A DNA stretch of 64,000 nt from Rapana venosa (lineage: Eukaryota; Mollusca; Gastropoda; Neogastropoda; Muricidae), in contig CM054151.1 in assembly GCA_028751875.1 (NCBI GenBank), positions 47,036,336 through 47,100,335 on the forward strand. Reading direction: 5' to 3'. Below are positions 38,681 to 51,300 of this stretch, piece after piece. The position numbers were made by a program, and so were the translations under genes. The notes under the pieces were generated by a model, which saw only the letters and a list, made by a program, of their open reading frames with translations, did not search any database and was not told the origin of the DNA. How positions within the stretch are numbered: position 1 is the stretch's first letter; each line of letters begins with the position of its first letter.

Positions 38681-39623
38681 CACACACACACACCTGGTGA
38701 GTTCTAGTACATCCTCCAACAGAAACTCCTCTACAGGGTAGGTGAACCCGGGGATGTTGATCATGGGGCTACGATCTGCACATCAACACCAACATCAACT
38801 GTACCATCAACATCAACACCACCATCAACACAAGCATCAGCACAAGCATCAACATCACCTTCAATACCAGCATCACCATCACCATCAACACAAGCATCAA
38901 CACAACCATCAACATCAACACCACCATCAACACAAGCAACAACACCACCATCAACACAAGCATCAGCATCAACACCACCATCAACATCAGCATCAACACC
39001 ACCATCAACATTACCATCAACATTACCATCAACACCACCATCAACATTACCATCAACACCAGAATCAACACAAGCATCAACATCACCATCAACACAAGCA
39101 TCAACATCACCATCACCCAAGCATCAGCATCAACACCACCATTAACATCAGCATCAACACAAGCATCACCATCACCATCAACACAAGCATCACCATCATC
39201 ATCAACACAAGCATCACCATCACCATCAACACAAGCATCAACATCATCTTCAACACAAGCATCAATATCACCATCAACACCAGCATCAACATCAACACAA
39301 GCATCAACACCAATAATCAACATCAACACCAGCATCAACATCAACACAAGTATTAACATCACCATCAAAACAAGCATCAACATCACCAACAATAATCACC
39401 ATCAACACAAGCATCAACATCAACACCAGCATCACCATCAACACAAGCATCTGAATCAACATCGTCATCAATATTAATGCAGTGATCATGACTCTGTCAA
39501 TGTCAAACAGGGTGACAAGAGAACAATGGAGAGAAAGTAAGAGACTGACGTGAGGAATAAATAAGAAAGGCGGAGTGATAGATAGGGGGAATGGAAGAGA
39601 GAGAGGGAAAGAGAGAGAGTTTA

Positions 39624-39656
<33 letters not shown>

Positions 39657-41919
39657 ATGTGAGTGTCTCTCTCTGAGTCTGTGCACATATGTCTGTGTGT
39701 CTGTGTGTGTGTGTGTTTGCGCAAAATTGTGCATGCATGCTTATACACGTGTGCAGTGCATGCAGGTATACATCCATGCAGATGTGCATGTATGTATATA
39801 TGTACATACATATGTGCGTGCATTTTTATGTAGAGCCTGTGCATGCATGCATAATTTCATATCTTTAAGCATATCCAAACATTACGAGTCATGTATGCAT
39901 CAAGACACATACACATGGTCAAGGTGCATGCGTGCTGATCTGTTTAAAAAACAAAAAAGGTTGTGTTCTTCAATATTTCATTTTAAGCATTCTCCAGTTC
40001 CTACAGTTATACTTACCAATCATACATTACACAAAAGCACACACACACACACCACACCACACATACACAAACACACACACACACACATACACAAACACAC
40101 ACACACACATACACATACACAAACACACACACTACATACGAAATACCACACGCTAAAAACCTAAACAATCACCACAACAACCAACAAACAACTCACAAAA
40201 GTATTCAGAGAACATCTCGGCATTGAGCGTAGCGGACATGAGAATGACCTTGAGGTCAGGTCGCCGTGGCAACAGGTCTTTGAGGATGATCATGAGAAAG
40301 TCAGACTGTAAATCCCGTTCATGGATTTCGTCCAGAATGATGTGAGTGGTTCTCTGTAATAATCTGTTGAGGCCATGATGTGAGATAGCGGTATGCTCAA
40401 ACAAGTATTTTTGTCTACAGACATAATGCTAGTCACAGAAAATCAGTATGTGTTAATAACATTTTTTTATTCTTTTATTTCGATGATAATGGAACTTTGA
40501 GAGTAGATTTTCTCTGTAATAATCTGTTGAGGCATGGTGTGAGATAGTGGCATCTGAAACAAACTTTCTTACCTACAGACATAAGGCTAGCCACCAAAGA
40601 ATCAGTATAATAATACATGTTTAATGACATTATCTCCGTGATTGTCCAGGTTCAAGAGATAGCAATAGACTCGGACGAATATCTATAAAGGTATAAGGCT
40701 AGTGAAAAGAAAATATAATACATGTTTGCTTGCTCATTTTAAGGGCAGATAACCATTATGACTTACCACTATCTAGTAATCCTATAGTGATTAGCTCTTT
40801 CTGGAAAGCTAATTCTGTTTTGTAAACTTTGATATTTCCTCTAAAAAGAAGAAAATGTTCACAATCACATGCATGAGTTCTAACATTTACACAAAATTAC
40901 AGGTCCCTCTAAAAAAAACCCAGACAAACAAACAAACAAAAACTTAGCAAGTATATAAGATTAAGTACTTGACAGAACATCAGCACATTTTAATACCCCA
41001 GTGAGAAACATTTTCTATCAGTTACAAACAAACTCATCAAATATCACCAACCATATCAAGACTACATGATAACGAAACCATTTTCTGAGGCGACTTATTG
41101 CAGCAGTTACAATAATCTTAATATTATCAAGGGTTTGTTTTAAAAGCTTATTTCAAAATATTCAAACCTACAGCACCTCGGTCCATGATGACATAATTCT
41201 TGGGTTCCGGCACTGTTTTGTTATTTTCTCACAATTTCTGTCTTCCAATCAGTTTTCTGTCTAACATTAAAGTACTAACGGAACTGATGCCTAAAGATGA
41301 TGATAACTTACTGTCAACTTCAAGCCAAATACCCAATAGCTAGATAAAAGGTAACGGTAAAGGTGTCCCATAACCTATGTGGTCGTAGGGGAGCGAGGCG
41401 TCAGAGACCTCACTTCTCTAGGGGCCAGCATATTGAGGGCGGCACCCATCTCCTCTCACTCGCTGCTTTACCTTCCCTGACCCTAAAGAGGCAGGTACCC
41501 ATTTACAGCTGGGTGAACTGGGGGACTGTACTGAATCCAAGACACACAAACAGTCATCCATCAAGAGTGGTAACCACGCTTGATGCTGCTTAACATTGGC
41601 TGGGGGAAGGCAAGTACTCTGACCACTGAGCTATCCCATCCTGAATAGCTAGATACACAGCAGCAATTGAATCTGTGTAGCCTGTACGAAACTTTTGTTC
41701 ATTGCAATGAAGTGAGTGCACCCATAGCAGATAAAATATGTCTAGATATATCTTCAAAAATAAATTATGTCCCCTACAAGCAAGAGTTGTAATCATGAGT
41801 GCATACCCACTCTATCTACTCTTTATCTTGTTCACATTTTCTGTCTCTCTTGCTCACAATCAAATTGTTCTGTCTCCCTTGATCATATTTTCCTTCTCTC
41901 TTGCTCACAATCATATTAT

Positions 41920-41968
<49 letters not shown>

Positions 41969-42002
41969 CTCACACTTTCTTTCTTGCTCGCAATCATATC
42001 TT

Positions 42003-42052
<50 letters not shown>

Positions 42053-42089
42053 GAGAATTATACATTTAGTATTATCCTTGAAACACGCA

Positions 42090-42133
<44 letters not shown>

Positions 42134-42157
42134 GACCTTATAGGAATGGCCTCCCCT

Positions 42158-42192
<35 letters not shown>

Positions 42193-42358
42193 TTTCTCCT
42201 CTTCCTTGTTTTTATTGTATGAGTATACGGGTATTGAGTTTATTTAATTATCTTGACATATAATCTGCATGAGTATAATCAAAATTGGTGTTGACGGTGA
42301 TCGTGCACTGTCTTGAGAATTATATATTTTAGAGTTATCACTGAAACACACACACACA

Positions 42359-42416
<58 letters not shown>

Positions 42417-42658
42417 ATGACCTTATAGAATTTGGCTGGTTGTTGTTGTTGTTTTTTTCTTTCTCTTTCTTTTCTTTCTTGTTTTTATTGTGTAAGAGTA
42501 TGGTTATTTAGGTTTTTTTTTAATTTATTTAATTATTATGATTATGTTGTTTTTTTGGGGGTTTTTTGTTTTTGTTTTTTTATCATAACATATTTTTTTT
42601 GTGTGAGTAATCAAAATAAGTGTCCAAGGTGATCGTATTGAGGTTTTATTTTTTATTT

Positions 42659-42711
<53 letters not shown>

Positions 42712-42892
42712 CATAACATATTTTGTGTATGAGTAATCAAATAAGTGTCCAAGGTGATCGGGGTACTGTTTTGAGAATTTTATCTTTTAGTACCATCTCT
42801 GAAACACCCCACACCACACACACAACACACACACACACTCTCTTCTCTTCTCTCTCTCTCTGTATTATGGCCTAAGACCGATATGCAATTAA

Positions 42893-42957
<65 letters not shown>

Positions 42958-45900
42958 TCTATTGTTATTGTGTATTCTAATAAAGGGCATATTCATACTT
43001 TTGATTTTCAATATTATTTTGGACTTGTTGACTGTACTTGAGCTCCAGTGAATCTCCTATTTTAATATCTTATTACCACGTGTAACAACTATGTGTACTA
43101 TTCTACAGTATGAAGGTGTTCAATTTTATGATCTATAAGTTTGGCTCTCTCTCTCTCTCTCTCTGTGTGTGTTGTTATTGCTGTAGTTGTTACTTTGTTC
43201 TTTGTTGGTGATTTGTTTGGGTTTTTCGCTTGTTAGTTTTTTGTTTTGGTGTATGTGTGTGTGTGTGGTGTGTGTGGTGTTTTGTGTGTGTGTGTGTGTG
43301 TGTGTGAAGGGGGGAACGGTGCTGGTTTTTTTCTTTTTTTTTATTGTTGTTTTTATTTGTTTGTTTATTTGTTTGTTTTTTGGTTTGTTTTTTTTCTCAT
43401 TTGTTTGTTTGATGTTCTTGTTTTTTTCTTGTTTTTTGTTTTGTTTATTTGGAAGGGTGTTTTGTCTGCTTTTTTTTTTGTTGTTGTTTTTTTGTTTGTT
43501 TTTTTTTCTTTTTTTTTTTTTTCTTTTTTCTATTTTTTGTTTGTTTTGGTTTTTTTTGTTTGGTTTTTTTTTTTTTTTTTTTTTTTTGGGGGGGGGGGGG
43601 GGGGTTCTGGGGTATGTTTTGTCTTTTGCTCGTCTGGGGTTGTTTGTTTGTTTGTTTGTTTGTTTTTTTGTTTTTTTCTTCTTCTCTCTTTTTCTTTAAA
43701 AAAAGTTTTTTCCCTTTGCTTCTTCTGCTTGAAAGTATGAGTACTGAGTGCATTTTTAAATGTGACCCCATGGGCGGGGACTGGATGTAAAAAAGAACAT
43801 GAATACTTATTCATTATCCTGGAAAAAAAGAATTTGTTTCTATTACTTACAATGTGTAGATGTTCTTTTTATGACTTTATTGGCTTTTTCCCCCTCTTTA
43901 TTATGAGAGTGTATGGGTATTGCACTTATTTTATTTCCATGACATTCAATTTGCATGAACATAATTAAAAAGTGTTTGTGTTGATCGTGTGCTATGTGAG
44001 TATTACATATTTAGTATTATCCCTGAAACCCCCCCCCCCCCCCCCCCCACACACACTCAAACACACAACACACACACACACACACCACGCGCGCGCGCTC
44101 AAACACACACACACACACACACACACACATACTCACTCACTCACCCACCCATATTCTCTCCCTAAACGACTGTATAGTTTTTTTAAATTTCTTCTTGGTT
44201 TGTTTCTTGTTTTTATTGTGTGGATGTATGGGCATTAAATTTATTTCATTATCATGACATATAATTTGAAACGAGTATAATCTAAAATGAGTGTTGATGG
44301 GATCGCATACTGTTTTGGATTTATATATTGGATATTATCTCGAAATACACACACACACACTCTCTGTCTCTGTCTCTCTCACCTTTTATCGTCCTGCTTA
44401 TAGTCATAGTATATCCTGATGAAGGATTCAATATTTTATATTTTCAATACTTTATTGGACTTGCCTCTGTACTTAAGTTTTAATGAGTGCCCTATTTCAA
44501 TATCTTATAATTATGTGTAACAAGTATGTGTACCATTTGACAATGTGTAGATGTTTATCTTTATGACTTATTAAGTTTGGTTGTGTTATTTTTTCTTGGC
44601 TTTGTTGTTGCTCTTGTTCTTGTTGTTGTTGTTTGTCTGTTTTTCTCTTTTTTATCATCTTTTGTTGGTTTGGTTTTTCCTTCTCTTTTGTTTGTTTGTT
44701 TTGGTTTGGGGTTTTTTGGGGGGTGGGGGTAGGGGGGGGGTATTTTGGGGATTTTCTTTTAATTGCTTGCTTGGGGGGGGGGGGGGGGGGAGGGTTGTTG
44801 GGGGGGTGTTTGAAAGGGTTTTTCCCTTGTTTTTTTTGGAGACTGATAAGTATTGGGTTATTATTTTTAAGATTATCCAAAGGGGCGGGACTGGATGAAA
44901 AAAAGACATGTGTGCTTATTTTATCTCGAAATAAAAATTTTGTCATTGTCATTGTCTCTTGCTCATACATTCTTTCTCTCTTGCACAATATATAATTTTC
45001 CTCTCTCTTCCTCAACTTTTTTCTCTTGGTCACCCTTTTTTTTCTTGGTTACATGTTCTTTTCATGTCCTGGCCTTTAAGGACAGGGGAAAATACTTCGG
45101 GGTCTCTCCAAGAATTTTCAGCACTATGCCGGGTACAGAACAGCATGGAGCCTTTGTTTCCTGGGCTGTGGTCTGTTAAAACAGATTACACAATCCCACA
45201 CATTGGCATGTGCCACATACACACTACACAAACCTACCATCAATATACAAAATCCACTCTTAATGTCAAAAGCCAACTCTGTGATATATAACTACTACAA
45301 ATTACTAGACAATGTACACAAAAATCACACTGAAGCATTTACATCAAAATTTTCACACACGCACACACACACACAAAACAAACACATGCACGGGCACACG
45401 ACACACACCAACCACTCACAACACCACACTCACACATTCTCCTCACACAACAACACACACACATATGAACACACACACACACATGAACACACTCATAACA
45501 CACACGTACCACACAAATGAAAACACACTCATACAACACAAAACCCCACATGCACACACACACACACATGCACACACAACACACACACAACACACATTCT
45601 CTTCTCTCACACACACACACATGAACACACACATACACACACACATGAAACACCACACATGAACACACACATACACACACCCCACGTATGCACACACACA
45701 CACCACACACGTTCTTGTATATTGTAACACTATCTTTGCCTAATTCACTTGAGTAAAACAGACTTAAATTAGAAAAAAACACCACTTGTCACCACACCCA
45801 CAGAAAAGCCCCAAAAGTTGCTGGCGAGCCACTTACACTTCCAGGCGGATTGATAACCCGACGCTGCTGCTGTCTCCCCACCACTTCTCACACCTTTTCC

Positions 45901-48283
45901 GTGCCACCCGCCACCCACCTCCCCACAACAACTTTTCAGCACAGCTTCAGGGTTTGAAAAATCCGTCTGTACATGTTGTTGTTTGACTCGTGAGACTATA
46001 AACCGAGGCCCCGTGTTCGAACGCATGCAGAACATCTTGCGCACATGTTAAATCCTGTTCCGCTTTTCGGAAGAGTAGGCCATTGTGTGCTAGTGGAAAC
46101 AGATGACAAAATTTACAAAACCGCATATACACAGGGACTGGATGTAAAAAAGCACATGAGTGCTTATTCCATTATCCTCGATATAAAAGAATACATAAAA
46201 TATAAAATAAACGCACCATTCTTCATCTTCATCGAATGCTCAGACAGTGATTATTGTTTTCTGTCATATGAGCAAAACTCTTCTTCTCCTTCATCGAACA
46301 CTCAGACAGTGACTATTTTTGTCTGTCGTATGAGTGAAAATGTGTTGTGCTACCGTCAAGCGCCTGACAAGTCAGACCCAGCGCATCCGACTTCAGCACA
46401 GGAGAGATCTAACTGTTATCTTTTTACATCATTCTGGAAAATAGGCAGGAGAATGGAACAAGAAGACAGAAAATAGACAAGGAGGCGACAAGAAGAAAAG
46501 GAACAAGGCAGATATATAGAGAAGAACAGAGAAGGGGGAATTCCTAGCACAGAATTTCCAGAAGGTGGAGATGCTACTTATACATATATAGGCCCCTGGC
46601 ATCCCCACAAGGAAAGTTTGCCTGTGAAATACATGCATGTATCACTATGTTATGCACACAGAGTGAAAATATAGCCTGAGCATTCTGTATACTAAAGGAA
46701 TCAAGATACCAGAAATGCATCATTCTTGTATAAAACACGTGGGCATGGCCCGAATGCATAAAAAAACACACACACACACGCGTACACACAACATTTGCAC
46801 ACACACAAAACATGCTGGTTGCCTAAGTGCTTATTACCAAAAGACATCCCAAAAATTTTGACTCAATGCATTATTTTCAAAACAGAGAGTTGTAAATTGG
46901 ATATGTATATGCATTTCAACGGGCATTATGAATAAGTACCCTGTGTATATTAAAGTCAGCAAGAATTATGTATCAATGATAAGCAAATTAAATTTTGTTA
47001 GCATTTTTTATATAATCTGGTGGCTCACTTTTGCCCATCACTGAAAGCATATGACTGCACTGCACTGCACAGTCAGTCAGTCAGTCAGTCAGTCAGTCAG
47101 TCAGTCAGCCAGCCAGCCTGCCTCTCTCTCTCTCCCTCCCTCCCTCCTCCCTTTTTTCTCTTCTCTTCTCTCTCTTCTCTCTCTCTCTTCTCTCTCCTCT
47201 CTTCTTCTCTTCTCTCTTCGCTCTCTCTCTCTCTCGCTCTCTCTCTTCTCTCGCTCTCTCTCTCTCTCGCTTTTCTCTTCGCTGCTCTCTCTTCTCTCCT
47301 CTTCTCGCTCTCTCTCTCTTCCCCTGCTCTCTCTTCTTCTCTCTCTAGCGGAGGGTTAGCGTGATGCGCCCCTTTAAATCTGCGACCTAAATTTGATTCC
47401 GTTCAAGAGGATTTTCCTCGGGGATTTAAAACATCAGTCCGACTCCACTCCCCAAAAGTCCTTCGGATAAGATTATAAACCGAGGTCCTGTGTGCAAACG
47501 CATGCAGAACATCTTGCGCACATGTTAAAACCTGTTCCGCTTTTCGGAAGAGTAGGCCATTGTGTGCCGGTGGGAACAGATGACAAAGTTTACAAAACTG
47601 CATACATACGGGGACTGGATGTAAAATAGTGCGTACATGCTTATTCCATTATCCTTGAAATAAAAGAATGAATAAATAAATAAATAAATTTCCTCCCCTC
47701 TCTCTCTCCCCACACTCTCTCTCTCTCTCTTTCTCTCTCTGTCCCTCTGTCCCTCTCTCCCTCCCTCCCTCCACCTCCAACAAACACTCTGTTCAGACAC
47801 TCACCGACACAGCGCTGATTCTGCGCGGCTGCGTGCAGATGATGCGACACTGCGATCCTGCCCCCCTCTCTATGAAGTCATCCAGGATGAACTGGGGTAC
47901 CTGCACATCACAGCAGCCACACTCAGTCTTCAGACACACTCAGAAACGCCTCCATCACAGTGCACAAATCCAACATCACTCCATCAAGAGCGCTAAATTT
48001 TGCACACCCCTTCCTTTTACCTAGGCCATGTGCGGTCAGTTCCTGATATGATTAGTACCAGCTGGGATGGGATGGGATCGATAGCAGCTGAGAGCAGCTG
48101 AAAGTAGGGGAAACTGACAGCTGTGCTACCCCTCAGGTTTATATTATTTTGCATTTTATCTAAAAACTAGAAGCAAAACTTTGAAAGGAACACAATGATT
48201 TAAGTTCCGAGTCAGATCCAATGCTCACCCATCCTTACATAGTTATCACAGATCACCCTTCTGCATATACTGCTCTGTCACAG

Positions 48284-48320
<37 letters not shown>

Positions 48321-51300
48321 TGCACACACAAACACACACACACGCATGCACACACACACACAAAGTCCTTCGGATGAGACTATAAACCGAGTCCCGTGTT
48401 CGAACGCATGCAGAACATCTTGCGCACACGTTAAATCCTGTTCCGCTTTTCGGAAGAGTAGGCCATTGTGTGCTGGTGGTAACAGATGACAAAATTTACA
48501 CAACTGCATACACATGGAGACTGGATGTAAAAAAGCACATGAGTGCTTATTCCATTATCCTCGATATAAAAGAATAAATAAATAAATAATAAATAAACAC
48601 ACACAAAAATATACACACACAACACACACATACGCGCGCACACACACATGCACACGCGCTCACACACACACACCTTCCTTTGGATGAGACTATAAACCGA
48701 GGCCCCGTGTGCGAACGCACGCAGAACATCTTGCACACAAATTAAATCCTGTTCCGCTTTTCATAAGAGTAGGCCATTGTGTGCCAGTGGGAATGGATGA
48801 CAGAATTTACAAAAAAACGCATACACACGGGAACTGGATGCAAAAAAGCACATGAGTGCTTATTCCATTATCCTCAATATAAAAGAATAAATAAATAAAT
48901 AAATACACACAAACACACTCACACACTCACGCATGCACACACAACACAACACACACACATACGTGCGCCCACACCACACATGCACGCATGCTCACATACA
49001 CACACACCACACATATATATACACACACTTCATACAACCTCTACCAATCACACAGACAATGACCACACTCACCTGAGTGGTTTTTCCACAGCCTGTTTCT
49101 CCGCTGATAACAACCACCTGACTCCTCCGAATCAAGTCCACCAGTTCCTGAAACCATCACAACAACAACAATCATATTGCTAAATTTATTAACGTTTCAA
49201 TGTACATACAACACACAGTTTGGAAGAGTGATCAGAACATTATGATTATTATACACATAACGTAAATTTGTAATACAGGGTTACTGTATGGAACAAAACA
49301 ATGTGATGGCCATAAGGTTATTTCACAGCATATGAGAAAAGTCGTGGTTTCAGTTCTTTTTTTATATCTCACTACAGATCAAGCCATAATCAATCTTAAA
49401 GGATTTTTTAAAAATTTATGGCGAGGATCAAAAAGACACAAATGGCCATGGGAAGCAACAATAAAAAGGGAAGCTTGAGAGAACAGCAAGACACGAAACA
49501 GAAACACTAACTAGCTAACAACAAGCTGAAGGTCTCTTGAAACAAGAGGGGCCTTTCAGCTCACAGTCCAAACTGATTTTTTTTTTTAAACCAAGAGAAA
49601 AATATGACAACAGAAAGAAAGATGAGAGATGGATTCTAGCGATACTCACAGACAAGAGGTGGATTCTAGCAATACTCACAGACAAGATATAGATTCTAGC
49701 AATACTCACAGACAAGAGATGGCCTCTAGCAATACTCACAGACAAGAGATGGCTCCTAGCAATACTCACAGACAAGAGATGGCTTCTAGCAATACTCACA
49801 GACAAGAGATGGCTTCTAGCAATACTCACAGACAAGAGACGGCTCCTAGCAATACTCACAGACAAGAGACGGCTTCTGGCAATACTCACAGACAAGAGCC
49901 GGCTCCTAGCAATACTCACAGACAAGAGATGGCTTCTAGCAATACTCACAGACAAGAGATGGCTTCTAGCAATACCCACAGACAAGAGATGGATTCTAAG
50001 CAATACCCACAGACAAGAGATGGATTCTAAGCAATACCCACAGACAAGAGATGGATTCTAAGCAATACCCACAGACAAGAGATGGATTCTAAGCAATACT
50101 CACAGACAAGAGGTGTCTTCTGCCGGTACCCACAGACAAGAGACGGATTCTAAGCAATAGTCACAGACAAGAGATGGATTCTAAGCAATAGTCACAGACA
50201 AGAGATGGATTCTAGCAATACCCACAGACAATAGATGGATTCTAGCAATACCCACAGACAAGAGATGGCTCCTAGCAATGCTAAAAGACAAGAGATAGCT
50301 TATAGCAATACTCACAGACAAGAGATAGCTCCTAGCAATACTCACAGACAAGAGACGGCTCCTAGCAATTCTCACAGACAAGAGATGGCTTCTAGAAATA
50401 CTTACTGTTCTCATGCTGTATGAAGGCAGCTTCTTTCGGAACTCCAACATTTTCTGAAATTTGCTGTCCGATAAGCGCTCCTCACTCTGCTCCAGCAGGC
50501 GCTGATCCAAAGCGCTGTTGGCCACTGGACCCATATATGCTGGGTCTTCCAGCTCCTGCTGAAATTCTGAAAGGAAAGGAAAGGACAGCCTCAAATGGCA
50601 ATGTACATGATACATGTTTGAAAAACTGTAACATGATGAAGTTATCTATCTGCAGCATTTGGTGGTGTGAACTGGGCATTCCCGTAATTATAAGGTCTTC
50701 CAGATCAAAAACAAAAAAATCCAATTTCTGATGATCATTTTCCAAATCAATGAACCTGTTTAATTAAAAGTCTGATATGAGATGTGTTGGTCGTGTGAAT
50801 TGTCATTAGTCTTAGTCCATGATCTTTGATAGTTTTACAACCAAAATGCTTCAGGTCAAAACATTGTCCCAACTGGGCTTTTGTTACTTTACTTTTATTA
50901 TGTGGTTTAACATGTTTTTAGAGCATTTCCCAATCAATCTTTTTTTGTATAAAGATTCTGATAATCATAATGCTTCCAAATCAACGAATCTGTTCATAAA
51001 GTTTGTGCTAGCATTTTCAAATCAGAAAATGATCTAAAGTTTGGACAACACTTCTAACCAACCAATGTCCTCACACACGCACACACCCATTCTCTCACCC
51101 AATCAATAATCAGTCAGTCAATCATACAATCCCTCATCCAAAACTTAACTCATTCTTTCACTCAATGACCTGCAGACATTCTGTCAGACACACAATCCCT
51201 CATCAATAAGTCCATCCCTTTATTCTCTAACTTTAAATATTCTCTCCATCTTCACTAACTAACCTTCAAACACTTTCTTTCACGAGTACATCAGTTACAC

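Noticed and set aside
38742..39392. Histidine/glutamine- and aspartate/valine-repeat ORFs
   Set aside because: Translations of the GATGTT-type array in intron 10.
43187..43740. Phenylalanine-rich ORFs resembling membrane proteins
   Set aside because: Encoded by T/G homopolymer sequence; hydrophobicity follows from base composition.
49515..50423. CRISPR-like array (30-bp period) or 10-residue-repeat protein
   Set aside because: Units are head-to-tail without spacers, and the genome is eukaryotic with the array inside an intron. It is a minisatellite.
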